From: Roseateles hydrophilus
GTDB lineage: Bacteria > Pseudomonadota > Gammaproteobacteria > Burkholderiales > Burkholderiaceae_C
Reading direction: 5' to 3'
Length of the DNA: 35,531 bases
Assembly: GCF_026712245.1 (NCBI RefSeq)
Contig: NZ_JAPPUY010000008.1
Location: forward strand, 1 to 35,531
The translations under genes were made by a program, and so were the position numbers. The notes beneath the pieces are model-generated. The model made no database searches and was not told the origin of the DNA. It saw only the letters and a program-made list of their open reading frames with translations. Of this stretch, positions 1 through 8,018 are shown in pieces; position 1 is the stretch's first letter; every line of letters starts with the position of its first letter.

Positions 1-67
1 GGACAGTGAAACGAGTCAGCGCCGATGATAGTGCGGATTCCCGTGTGAAAGTAGGTCATCGTCAGGC
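1..67 (+). rRNA. rrf: 5S ribosomal RNA, 3' part
   Basis: The window opens inside a 5S rRNA gene. The stretch running from the GTGAAACGA region through GATGATAGTGCGGATTCCCG to GTAGGTCATCGTCAGGCT matches the conserved 3' half of proteobacterial 5S rRNA (loop E, helix IV and the 3' strand of helix I). The 5' half lies before the window. It is followed at once by a terminator, so this is the end of an rRNA operon. Confidence 0.93.
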
Positions 68-81
68 TATTATTCAAAGCC

Positions 82-118
82 AACCCCCATCAGTGAAAAC
101 TGGTGGGGGTTTTGCTTT
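82..118 (+). terminator. rho-independent terminator of the rRNA operon
   Basis: A 13-bp stem AACCCCCATCAGT / ACTGGTGGGGGTT (one G-T pair) closes a GAAA loop and is followed by a T-rich run (TTTTGCTTTT). It lies 14 bases after the 5S rRNA end, where the rRNA operon should stop. Confidence 0.93.
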
Positions 119-223
119 TGGGGAACAAACGTAGCAAACTCAGCAGACGCAGCAAAGGGCTGTAAATGCCGAAGGGCTGACGGGCATGGGCGCGATGGAT
201 GCGCAAATGCCTGTGCGTTGCGC

Positions 224-1207
224 CTAGCCTCGCTGTTGCAGTGAATCCCGAACGAAACGCACCAGCGCGCGTGCAGTCTCTGAGCCGGCAGGGAGCGGTA
301 GCGTCAGTGCTTGCACGGTGTGCAGCCCCATCAGCAATTGCCAGCCTGGTAACAGGTTCCGCAGCGCGGGCGTGCCGTGCGCTTCTGGCATGGCACCTCG
401 CTCAAGTCCGAGGACGGGCTCCACTGCGAAGTCAGGCGCGACTACAACGCCAGCGCCATGCCGGGCAAGTGCGACCAGCCCGTCCAGATCGCTGCCCCAG
501 GCCGCCGCTTGCAGGATGACGTGGTCGCGCCTGCCGTCGTGGTGTTGCCATTGGCTGGCAAACGGCTCCTCGCCCTGGCCAAGGAGCAGGATGGGGAGGT
601 TCGCTAGGTCTAGCGGGCGCTGTAGTGCTGCTGTGCTGTTGGCGCCGTAGGCGCGAACCTCAAATTGCAGAACCGGCTGCGCGACCCAAGCATCCGGCGG
701 TGTGCTGGTGAGGCGGAAAGCGATATCCACGCCCTCGCGCAGCAGGTCAACGCGGCGATCTGTGAAGAACAACTCGTATCGCACCGCCGGGTGCTGCGCC
801 TGAAAGCGCGCCAGTAGAGGCGCGAGTACGTGCCGACCAAAGCTGGCTGTCGCGCTGATGCGCAACGTGCCGTCCAGCTGGTCGCGCGTGTGGCGCAACG
901 CCAGCCGGGCGCTCTCTGCGGCGTCGCGAACGGCGCGCGCACGGGTGTGCAGCCTGCGTCCGGCCTCGGTCAGGCCCAGGCTGCGGGTGCTGCGAGCGAA
1001 CAACGTCAGCCCGACCGCCGCCTCGATGGCCGCGATGCGGCGGCTGATGGCAGCGCGGGTCAGCCCGAGGTCGCGGGCGGCCTGCGCGAAGCTGCCGGCC
1101 TGTGCAATGCGGGCGAACAGCTCCAGCGCGTTGGCATCGAGCGCCTCCTCGGCGGCGGTCTGGCGGCGGCGTCCGATGCCGAGGGGTGGGCTGGGTTTTG
1201 TAGACAT
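224..1207 (-). CDS. LysR-family transcriptional regulator
   Basis: A 327-residue DNA-binding regulator of the LysR family. The N-terminal winged helix-turn-helix covers about residues 24-83 (ALELFARIAQAGSFAQAARD, then LTRAAISRRIAAIE and the wing SLGLTEAG). The rest is the periplasmic-binding-like effector domain. It has a 15-20 residue basic extension before the HTH. No clear Shine-Dalgarno sequence precedes the ATG. It is divergent from the alpha/beta hydrolase gene at 1310 with a 102-base gap, the usual arrangement in which a LysR protein controls its neighbour; the effector cannot be read from the sequence. Family assignment is firm, target is inference. Confidence 0.9.
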   Translation of the reverse strand: MSTKPSPPLGIGRRRQTAAEEALDANALELFARIAQAGSFAQAARDLGLTRAAISRRIAAIEAAVGLTLFARSTRSLGLTEAGRRLHTRARAVRDAAESARLALRHTRDQLDGTLRISATASFGRHVLAPLLARFQAQHPAVRYELFFTDRRVDLLREGVDIAFRLTSTPPDAWVAQPVLQFEVRAYGANSTAALQRPLDLANLPILLLGQGEEPFASQWQHHDGRRDHVILQAAAWGSDLDGLVALARHGAGVVVAPDFAVEPVLGLERGAMPEAHGTPALRNLLPGWQLLMGLHTVQALTLPLPAGSETARALVRFVRDSLQQRG

Positions 1208-1309
1208 TTGATTGACGATCTGGCGAGCGGAGACGATCTACCGCCTCAAAAGTTGCCAATCTAGACTGCCTGCCCAGGTGCCGCAAGGGCACCGCATCGA
1301 GCTAGTTCC

Positions 1310-2338
1310 ATGTCCACCTTGCCTCTGACGCCCACCGATGCCCGGTCGTCGCCCATCCCATACGGCGCTTCTTGCGACCGCGCCGAACCCCAAGCCGACG
1401 ACGCGTGGGCGGCGCGCCAGATGTCCACGCAGTTGCGCTGCAGTGACGGGCGCTTGCTGGCGGCGCAGTGGTTCGAGCCGCCGTCGGCTGTGGGCGTCAA
1501 GGCGGTGGCTGTTATCGGCGCAGCAACGGCGGTGCCGGCCAGCTACTACCGGTATTTCGCCGACTGGCTGGCGCGCCGCGGCTATGCCGTGCTGAGTTTT
1601 GACTACCGAGGCATTGCCGCCTCGCGCGAAGCGCTGCAGCCGGGTGAGGACGTGCGGCTGCGCGACTGGGCGCGGCTGGACATGGCTGCCGCGCTGCATG
1701 CGGCGGACCGGCGTCGCCGCGAGGAGGCCAACCGCCAGCAGTGCGATGTGGGGCTGTTGTGGGTGGGACATTCGCTGGGCGGCAACGCCGTCGGGCTGGT
1801 ACCGGGCTTCGCCGACAAGGTGGATGCCGTGCTGGGCGTGGCGGCGCAGGTGGCCTACCTGGGGCACTGGTCGGGCTTCGCGCGTGTGCAGGCCTGGGTG
1901 TTCTTCCACTGGATGCTGCCGGTGCTGGTGCGGCTGCTGGGCCATGCACCGGGCCGCTTGCTGGGCCCACGCGCGCAGGACCTGCCTGCTGGCGCCGCGC
2001 TGGAGTGGGCGGCCTGGGGCCGCACACCGGGCTTCCTGTTCGGTGACGAGACGCTGGCGCGCGAGCGGGCCTACGACCACTTCCCCGGCGCCGTGCATCT
2101 GTGGAGCATCACGGACGACCACCTCTTCGGCCCGGCCGCGGCGGTGGACGCGCTGGCCGCGCAGTTCAAGGCGGCGCGGGTGCAGCGGCATGTCGTCGCG
2201 CCGGCAGACCTAGGCGTGAGCAGAATCGAGCACTTCGGCCCGTTCCGCCGCGATCTCGGCGCGCAGTTGTGGCCCCGCTTGATGGCGCCCATCGAAGCCG
2301 CCACGCCGCGGCTGGCGGCGCGCTTGTCGGCGGGCTGA
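1310..2338 (+). CDS. alpha/beta hydrolase (serine hydrolase)
   Basis: A 342-residue alpha/beta-hydrolase-fold protein of unknown substrate. The nucleophile elbow GHSLGG is at residues 153-158 with Ser155; an FDYRG strand end lies near residue 97; a probable acid Asp269 or Asp270 is in SITDDHLFG and the catalytic His308 in IEHFG. The pattern resembles the COG4757-type predicted hydrolases. No signal peptide is seen, so it should be cytoplasmic. The start at 1310 has no strong ribosome binding site; a second in-frame ATG at 1421 (MSTQLRCSDG) is possible and would remove a poorly structured N-terminus. It is probably controlled by the divergent LysR protein. Confidence 0.85.
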   Translation: MSTLPLTPTDARSSPIPYGASCDRAEPQADDAWAARQMSTQLRCSDGRLLAAQWFEPPSAVGVKAVAVIGAATAVPASYYRYFADWLARRGYAVLSFDYRGIAASREALQPGEDVRLRDWARLDMAAALHAADRRRREEANRQQCDVGLLWVGHSLGGNAVGLVPGFADKVDAVLGVAAQVAYLGHWSGFARVQAWVFFHWMLPVLVRLLGHAPGRLLGPRAQDLPAGAALEWAAWGRTPGFLFGDETLARERAYDHFPGAVHLWSITDDHLFGPAAAVDALAAQFKAARVQRHVVAPADLGVSRIEHFGPFRRDLGAQLWPRLMAPIEAATPRLAARLSAG

Positions 2339-2373
2339 GCCGCGCGCAACACGTTCACGGCGGCGTCATGACG

Positions 2374-2392
2374 GGCCGGCAGCATGCCGGCC
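2374..2392 (+). promoter_or_regulatory. hairpin at the translation start of the metallophosphoesterase
   Basis: A perfect 8-bp inverted repeat GGCCGGCA / TGCCGGCC with a GCA loop. It contains the first in-frame ATG (2384) and ends one base before the second in-frame ATG (2393). In the mRNA it would fold the first start codon into a stem. Effect on translation is an inference. Confidence 0.5.
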
Positions 2393-3298
2393 ATGCCGAC
2401 GCCGCAAGACCCTCACGACGCCGCTGACGCCGGCACCGAACGGCCCACGTTGTCGGTGCGCACCGTCTGGATTTCCGACCTGCACCTGGGCACGCCCGGT
2501 TGCCAGGCCAAGGCGCTGCTGGACTTCCTGCGCGACGTGGAGTGCGAGACGCTCTACCTCGTCGGTGACATCATCGATGGCTGGCAGCTGCGCCGCAGCT
2601 GGTACTGGCCGCAGGCGCACAACGACGTCGTGCAGAAGCTGCTGCGCAAGGCGCGCAAGGGCACGCGGGTGGTCTTCATCCCCGGCAACCACGACGAGTT
2701 CGCGCGCAAGTACGTGACGCACAACTTCGGCGGTGTGGACGTGCTGGATGAGGCCATGCACGTGACGGCCGACGGCAAGAAGCTGTGGATCACGCATGGC
2801 GACCTGTACGACGGCGTCATCCAGTGCGCGCGCTGGCTGGCCATCGCGGGCGATCTGGCCTACGAGTTCACGCTCAAGGTCAACCGTTGGTTCAACCGCA
2901 TCCGCGCCAAGTGCGGCCTGCCGTACTGGAGCCTGTCGCGCTACCTGAAGCACAAGGTCAAGCGCGCGGTCAGCTACATCAACGAGTTCGAGAACGCCGT
3001 GGCCCGCGAGGCCAAGAAGCGCGGCGCGCATGGTGTGGTCTGCGGCCACATCCACCATGCGGAGATCCGCGAGATCGACGGCGTGCTGTACTGCAACGAC
3101 GGTGACTGGGTGGAGAGCCTGACGGCGCTGGTCGAGCACTTCGACGGCCGGCTGGAGATCATCGACCGCGGCGACGAGGCGGCGCTGCCGGGCATGTTGC
3201 CCGCAGGCGGCAAGGCCAAGCCAGCGGTGTTGCCGGTGCCAGTCCCCGTGCCGGCCGCGGCCGCTGCGGCGGCCGAGCCGGAGTCGGCTCTCAGCTGA
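2384..3298 (+). CDS. LpxH-like metallophosphoesterase
   Basis: A 304-residue calcineurin-like phosphoesterase resembling UDP-2,3-diacylglucosamine diphosphatases (LpxH group, COG2908), which cleave a pyrophosphate in lipid A synthesis. Metal-binding motifs are complete: SDLHLG (31-36), GDIIDGW (61-67), GNHDE (101-105), HGD (138-140) and GHIHHAE (221-227). The last ~35 residues are an Ala/Pro/Val-rich tail without motifs. The start may be 2384 or 2393 (MPTPQD); a hairpin covers the first. The 3' end overlaps psd tail to tail by 8 bases. Members of this subfamily often sit apart from the main lpx genes, so it may be a paralogue acting on another lipid pyrophosphate rather than the essential LpxH. 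Enzyme class is secure, substrate is not. Confidence 0.87.
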   Translation: MPAMPTPQDPHDAADAGTERPTLSVRTVWISDLHLGTPGCQAKALLDFLRDVECETLYLVGDIIDGWQLRRSWYWPQAHNDVVQKLLRKARKGTRVVFIPGNHDEFARKYVTHNFGGVDVLDEAMHVTADGKKLWITHGDLYDGVIQCARWLAIAGDLAYEFTLKVNRWFNRIRAKCGLPYWSLSRYLKHKVKRAVSYINEFENAVAREAKKRGAHGVVCGHIHHAEIREIDGVLYCNDGDWVESLTALVEHFDGRLEIIDRGDEAALPGMLPAGGKAKPAVLPVPVPVPAAAAAAAEPESALS

Positions 3299-4196
3299 AC
3301 TTCAGCAGCGCCTGGCCGGCGCGGATCTGTGCGCCGGTGGCAATGCCTTCGGCCAGCTCGAAACCCTTGGGCACGAAGACGATGATGGTGGAGCCGTGCT
3401 CGAACCAGCCCATCTCCTGGCCCTTCACATGCGGCGCCGCGCAGGGCATCTCGTGCGCGCCGCGGTGGCCGTGGTGCAGCAGCACGTTCAGCCAGTGCAG
3501 CCGGATGCTGGCCACCAGCACGGCAGCCACGGGCACCAGCGCGACCGGTTGCCCGCCAGCCAGCCGCATGCGCACCACGGCGCGCTCGTTGCGGCAGAAC
3601 AGCCGCTCCACGCGCTTGAGCGCCACGGGGTTCACGTTCCAGGTGTCGCCGCTGAGGTAGGTCACGTGCTCCACGGTGCCGTCGGCGGGCGCGTGGAAGC
3701 GGTGGTACATCACCGACGTGAGCCGCAGCGTGATGAAGCGGCCGCCCTCGAAGGCGCTGGCGTCCTGCGTCGGGCCGAACAGCTCGGCCGTGGCGTACGG
3801 GAAGCCCTTGGCCTGGTAGACCTGCCCCTGCTGCACCGTGCCCATCGCGCCGACGATGGCGTCGCAGGGGCTGGCAAACACGTCGGGCCGGGCGTCGAAC
3901 ACGCGGGCGCCGTCCTTCAGCTCGCGCGTGAAGCAGTCCTTGATGGACGTGAAGTGCTGCCGCTTGGCCTCGCGCAGGTCGAGTGGTGTGAACAGCTGCC
4001 ACACACGGATCGCCAGCCGCGTGAACAGCGGGCTCTCGATGTTGGCGATGCGGCCCATCAGCCGCGTCGCAGCGATGCGCGGGATGCGGTTGGTGAGCAG
4101 GAAGTTCAGGTCTTCCTGTGCGCCGAGGCGGGCCAGCCAGCCTCGGCTGTCCTTCACGCCGTCGTCCAGGGCCGGCGCTGCGTCTTGGCTCTTCAT
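3291..4196 (-). CDS. psd: phosphatidylserine decarboxylase
   Basis: Converts phosphatidylserine to phosphatidylethanolamine at the inner membrane. The 301-residue proenzyme matches the usual bacterial length. The self-cleavage site is HGST (267-270): Ser269 becomes the pyruvoyl group of the alpha subunit. The other members of the expected triad are visible as Asp112 (SPCDAIVG) and His168 (YHRFHAP). An open frame extends upstream, but the ATG at 4196 gives the normal N-terminus and lies just two bases after the stop codon of the aminotransferase gene, so the two are translationally coupled. The 3' end overlaps the convergent metallophosphoesterase gene by 8 bases. Confidence 0.93.
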   Translation of the reverse strand: MKSQDAAPALDDGVKDSRGWLARLGAQEDLNFLLTNRIPRIAATRLMGRIANIESPLFTRLAIRVWQLFTPLDLREAKRQHFTSIKDCFTRELKDGARVFDARPDVFASPCDAIVGAMGTVQQGQVYQAKGFPYATAELFGPTQDASAFEGGRFITLRLTSVMYHRFHAPADGTVEHVTYLSGDTWNVNPVALKRVERLFCRNERAVVRMRLAGGQPVALVPVAAVLVASIRLHWLNVLLHHGHRGAHEMPCAAPHVKGQEMGWFEHGSTIIVFVPKGFELAEGIATGAQIRAGQALLKFS

Positions 4197-4198
4197 CG

Positions 4199-5845
4199 TC
4201 AGAACTTGTGGGAAAGCATCTCGCGGAACACGCCGCGGCGGATGGCCTTGCCCGTCAGTTCGGGCGCCGTCCACCACCAACCGTCGGCCCGCATCTCGTC
4301 GCAGGCGGCGACGAAGCGGTCCATGGCCTCGGCGAACTCGGCGTCGCCGTAGTTCAGGCTGAAGATCAGCCGGCCCGTGCCCACCCAGCTCAGCGCGAGG
4401 CCGTGCTTGCGCAGGTAGAACTGCAGCATCCAGTGATAGCGGCCCGGCTGGGTGTAGGTCACCGTCCAGATCGTCGACAGGTTGGCCATGCGCACGGGCG
4501 CGCCTGCAGCCTGCAGCCGCGCGTTGAACTGCGCACAGCGTGCATTCCAGCGCTCATCCAGGCCGTCATACAGCGCCTTCACCTCGGGGCGCTCGAGGCG
4601 CTTCAGGAAGGCCGCCATCGCGGCCACGACGTAGGGGTGCGCGTTGAAGGTGCCGCGCGCAAAACAGATGTCGGCGGGGCGGTCGTCGCGGTAGCGCTGC
4701 ATCAGCGCGCGCGGGCCGCACACCACGCCCACGGGCAGGCCACCGCCCAGTGTCTTGCCGTAGGTGACGAGGTCGGCCTTCACGCCGAAGTACTGCTGCG
4801 CGCCGCCGGGCGCGAGGCGGAAGCCGACAAACACCTCGTCGAAGATCAGCACGATGCCGCGCGCCGTGCACACCTCGCGCAGGCGCTTCAGCCAGGCCGT
4901 GTACGCCTCGCGGTCGTAGGCCGCGCGCCGGCTGCCGTCGATGAGGCTGGAGTCGCCCGGCGCGTTGACGTTGGGGTGCAGCGCCTGCAGCGGGTTCACC
5001 AGCACGCAGGCGATGTCGCGCCGCGTGGCCAGCACCTTGAGAGACCGCTCGGCCATGTCCTGCAGCGTGAAGGTCTCGCGCGGCGGCAGCGGATTGCCGG
5101 GGCCGGGCTGCACGTCCTCCCACCAGCCGTGGTAAGCGCCGGCAAAGCGCACCAGGCGCTTCTTCTTCGTGTGATAACGCGCCAGCCGCACGGCCTGCAT
5201 GACGGCCTCGGTGCCGCTCATGTGGAAGCTCACCTCGTCCTGGCCGGAGATGGCCTTCAGCCGGTCCAGCACATCCAGCACGCAGGGGTGATAGGCGCCC
5301 AGCACGGGGCCAAGCTCGCGTGCGGCGGCCACGGCCTCATCGATGCAGGCCTTGTACGCGTCATAGCCCAGCACGTTGACGCCGTAGGAGCCGGTCAGGT
5401 CCATCAGCCGGTTGCCGTCCAGGTCCTCGACGTGCACGCCGGAGCTGGCCTGCAGGAAGGCGCCCACCTTGAGGTGCTCGCGCAGCACCGGGCTGAACTG
5501 GAAGGGCACGCGGTAGCGGCCGGTGAACTTGAGGTCGGAGATCGCGTCGCGCGCCTGCTCGGTGGCCGCCAGCGTCTTCGCGAAGCGCGTGTCGAACTCG
5601 GCGCCCAGCCGCTGCAATGCAGCCTTGCGCTGCGCGGCGACGTCGGCGGGCGCGCCGTCCACGCCGAAGAACTGCGCCTCGTCGTAGGCATAGCCCGGCA
5701 CCCAGCGCGCCAGCCGCTTGGCCATGCGCGAGTGGCCGGCCAGCGAGCGGTGCTTGGCGCGCGACAGCTCGATGCGCCGCTTGGCGGCTGGCAGCAGCGC
5801 CAGCGCGCCCAGGGCCAGCGCTGAGAGGGTGAGGGTTTCGTCCAT
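4199..5845 (-). CDS. membrane-anchored class III aminotransferase (GSAM-like)
   Basis: A PLP enzyme of the class III aminotransferase family, closest in pattern to glutamate-1-semialdehyde aminomutase. PLP motifs: SGTEA (210-214), YHGWW (238-242), DEVF (336-339) and the Schiff-base Lys364 in TYGKTLGGG. At 548 residues it is about 120 longer than the usual GSAM. The extra N-terminus begins with a hydrophobic segment (about residues 5-20) followed by a basic stretch (AKRRIELSRAKHR), which looks like a membrane anchor, and then a linker to about residue 110. The ATG at 5845 is preferred to an upstream extension that would run into a dispersed repeat. It is two bases ahead of psd, which suggests a role in amino-lipid or head-group metabolism. 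The true substrate is unknown; heme synthesis is unlikely in this context. Confidence 0.85.
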   Translation of the reverse strand: MDETLTLSALALGALALLPAAKRRIELSRAKHRSLAGHSRMAKRLARWVPGYAYDEAQFFGVDGAPADVAAQRKAALQRLGAEFDTRFAKTLAATEQARDAISDLKFTGRYRVPFQFSPVLREHLKVGAFLQASSGVHVEDLDGNRLMDLTGSYGVNVLGYDAYKACIDEAVAAARELGPVLGAYHPCVLDVLDRLKAISGQDEVSFHMSGTEAVMQAVRLARYHTKKKRLVRFAGAYHGWWEDVQPGPGNPLPPRETFTLQDMAERSLKVLATRRDIACVLVNPLQALHPNVNAPGDSSLIDGSRRAAYDREAYTAWLKRLREVCTARGIVLIFDEVFVGFRLAPGGAQQYFGVKADLVTYGKTLGGGLPVGVVCGPRALMQRYRDDRPADICFARGTFNAHPYVVAAMAAFLKRLERPEVKALYDGLDERWNARCAQFNARLQAAGAPVRMANLSTIWTVTYTQPGRYHWMLQFYLRKHGLALSWVGTGRLIFSLNYGDAEFAEAMDRFVAACDEMRADGWWWTAPELTGKAIRRGVFREMLSHKF

Positions 5846-5873
5846 GGATAGGTGCTCGCTGAGTTTCAACCGG

Positions 5874-5961
5874 GGGCCGAGCGCTGGGCCGCTCCCAAGC
5901 CGGCCCGCGGGCGATGTGCATGCGGCCCGATGCCGCATGCATCGCCGTCCCCTCGGGGGAC
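5874..5961. repeat. 88-bp dispersed repeat, copy 1
   Basis: A sequence that recurs at 12986-13073 with about 85% identity by eye. Its first half carries GGCCGAGCGCTGGGCCGC and CAAGCCGGCC. Its second half has a hairpin with arms TGCATGCGGC / GCCGCATGCA and a CCGAT loop, then a second hairpin GTCCCC-TCG-GGGGAC. It lies between the aminotransferase and the upstream membrane-protein gene. Confidence 0.8.
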
Positions 5962-5980
5962 CGACCAGGGTTGCCGGCGT

Positions 5981-6607
5981 TCAGCCGTGCAAGCCTGGGC
6001 GAGGGGCATGCACATGTTCCATGGGGTCGATCAACTGGCCGCGCAGCAGGTACAGCGGCGACTTCCAGTACAGCAGCACGTCGTGGAAGGGGTCGGTGAT
6101 GATCTTGAAGCCCCAGGCCAGGCCCTGCATCAGGTTCTGCGTGATCCACAGCTGCACCACGCGGAACACCAGGCCCGTCACACCCAGGCAGAACCAGGCC
6201 ATGCCCACGTCCTCGATGAAGCCGCGCGTGTCGGTGGCCGGTTCAATCAGCCCGCCCAGCGACGGGAACACCCATAGCACCGCGGGCAGCGCCACCCACA
6301 CCGCCAGCAGGATGATCTTGCGGCGGATGTTGTAGCCCACCTTGATCTCTTCCTTGTGCTCGTCGGTGGCCTGGTTCACGTGGTCGTAGCCGCGCGGTTC
6401 GAAGAAGAAGTGGCCTGCCTGGCGCGTCGTCATCGACACGCACCAGGCCAGCAGCGCCGCCCAGGCCGGGTTCACGAACACCAGGCCGTAGGACACCAGG
6501 AAACTCAGCGCGCTGATCAGGTGCAGGCTCTGGTTGATGCGGCTGTGGTGGTAGTAGCGGTGGTCGTCCCAGCGCTGCGTCTTCAGGGTTTGGAAGAACT
6601 CGTTCAC
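5981..6607 (-). CDS. small integral membrane protein, possibly Mpo1/DUF962-like
   Basis: A 208-residue protein with about four hydrophobic segments (near residues 30-60, 95-115, 130-155 and 160-175). A His-rich stretch HRYYHHSRINQSLHLI lies before the first segment and GHFFFEPRGYDHVN (from about residue 66) after it. The H...H...GHFFFE order recalls the DUF962/Mpo1 family, whose yeast member oxidises 2-hydroxy fatty acids using iron, but I am not certain of this assignment; a fatty-acid hydroxylase-type fold is the other option. It is transcribed in the same direction as the aminotransferase and psd, 135 bases upstream of them with a dispersed repeat between. A role in lipid modification is inferred from context. 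Confidence 0.75.
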   Translation of the reverse strand: MNEFFQTLKTQRWDDHRYYHHSRINQSLHLISALSFLVSYGLVFVNPAWAALLAWCVSMTTRQAGHFFFEPRGYDHVNQATDEHKEEIKVGYNIRRKIILLAVWVALPAVLWVFPSLGGLIEPATDTRGFIEDVGMAWFCLGVTGLVFRVVQLWITQNLMQGLAWGFKIITDPFHDVLLYWKSPLYLLRGQLIDPMEHVHAPRPGLHG

Positions 6608-6725
6608 GTCGTCCCGTCCTCATGTTGGGGTGGAATGCGGGCCGGATGGTGGGGGGCGTGCGTGAAAACGCCGTGACGGCCCGGTTGTCATCGTGTTGTT
6701 GCACGCGGCGCTGACCATGCGCGCC

Positions 6726-7964
6726 ATGAACACCCCCGACGCCGACGACATCCTGGTCGACGACCTGCCCGCGCCGCGCCACTCGCGCCGGCTCGCGGTG
6801 GTGACCGAGACCTACCCGCCTGAGGTCAACGGCGTCGCCATGTCGATGGCGCGCGTCGTCGATGGGCTCAACCGCCGCAACCATGATGTGCAGTTGATCC
6901 GGCCCCGCCAGCCGGCGCGCATGGACACCGCCGGCAGCGGTGTGCCCGCGATCGACGAGGTGCTCACCAAGGGCCTGCCCGTGCCGCTGTACCCCAACCT
7001 GCGCATGGGCGTGCCGAGCAAGCGCGCACTGGTGAAGCTGTGGTCGCTGAAGCGGCCCGATGTTGTGCACATCGCCACCGAGGGGCCGCTGGGCTGGTCG
7101 GCGCTGCAGGCGGCGCAGCACCTGTCGCTGCCGGTCACGTCGGACTACCGCACCAACTTCCACGCCTACGGCAAGCACTACCGCCTGGGCCTTTTCGCCA
7201 AGCCCATCATGGGCTATCTGCGCAAGTTCCATAACCGCTGCGATGCCACCATGGTGCCGACCGAGGCCATGCGCGCGCTGCTGACCGAACGCGGTTTTGA
7301 GCGGCTCACGGTGGTGGGCCGCGGCGTGGACACGCAGCGCTTCGACCCGGCGCGCCGCAGCGACGCGATGCGCGCCAGCTGGGGCGCCGGGCCCGACGAC
7401 CTGGTGCTGGGCTACGTCGGCCGGCTGGCGCCCGAGAAGAATCTCGGCGTCGTCCTCGCCGCCTACGACGCCGTCAAGGCCCTGCAGCCGCGCGCGCGCC
7501 TCGTGTTCATTGGCGACGGCCCCATGCGCGCCGAACTGGCGGCCCGCGCGCCCGATGCCGTGTTTGCCGGCTCGCGCAGCGGCGACGACCTCGCCGCGCA
7601 CTACGCCGGGCTGGACCTGTTCCTGTTCGCCAGCCTGACCGAGACCTTCGGCAACGTGACGACCGAGGCGATGGCCAGCGGCTGTGCTGTCGTTGCGTTC
7701 GAGAGTGCGGCGGCGGGTGAGCTGATCCGCAGCGGCGTCAACGGCTGGTTGGCCGGGCCGGGCCGCGAGGCCGATTTCGTCGCGGCCACACGCGTCGCGG
7801 CACTGGATGCAGATGCGCGGCGCGCGGCGGCCGACGCTGCGCGCGCCACGGCGCGGCGGCTGGATTGGGCCGACATCACGGCTCGCTTCGAGGGCGTGCT
7901 GGAGGCTGCCATCGCGCGCACCGAGCCCCGCGTCAGCCTGGGCCGCTTGCAGCCGGCGGGCTGA
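6726..7964 (+). CDS. GT4-family glycosyltransferase
   Basis: A 412-residue retaining glycosyltransferase of the GT-B fold, family GT4, similar in pattern to GDP-mannose-dependent alpha-mannosyltransferases (MgtA/PimB type). The N-terminal domain has the glycine-loop start VVTETYPPEVNGVA (about residues 25-38); the C-terminal domain has GYVGRLAPEKN, GDGP and the donor-binding E-X7-E motif in LTETFGNVTTEAMASG. No membrane helix or signal is seen, so it is likely cytoplasmic or peripheral. Start: ATG 6726 gives MNTPDADD; ATG 6717 and GTG 6693 are in frame and cannot be excluded. It is divergent from the small membrane-protein gene. The acceptor may be a lipid, given the neighbours (inference). 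Confidence 0.9.
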   Translation: MNTPDADDILVDDLPAPRHSRRLAVVTETYPPEVNGVAMSMARVVDGLNRRNHDVQLIRPRQPARMDTAGSGVPAIDEVLTKGLPVPLYPNLRMGVPSKRALVKLWSLKRPDVVHIATEGPLGWSALQAAQHLSLPVTSDYRTNFHAYGKHYRLGLFAKPIMGYLRKFHNRCDATMVPTEAMRALLTERGFERLTVVGRGVDTQRFDPARRSDAMRASWGAGPDDLVLGYVGRLAPEKNLGVVLAAYDAVKALQPRARLVFIGDGPMRAELAARAPDAVFAGSRSGDDLAAHYAGLDLFLFASLTETFGNVTTEAMASGCAVVAFESAAAGELIRSGVNGWLAGPGREADFVAATRVAALDADARRAAADAARATARRLDWADITARFEGVLEAAIARTEPRVSLGRLQPAG

Positions 7965-8018
7965 GCGCGTCGGGCCGGGCGCCTGCGAGTGCGCCGGCTC
8001 CCAGCAGTGCTCGTCCGA

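Noticed and set aside
1208-1309. LysR operator in the divergent gap
   Set aside because: No clear T-N11-A palindrome stood out, so no site is called although regulation is likely.
4118-5824. A 568-codon open frame on the plus strand opposite the aminotransferase
   Set aside because: Its translation is His/Ala/Arg-rich and motif-free, while the minus strand encodes a full PLP enzyme.
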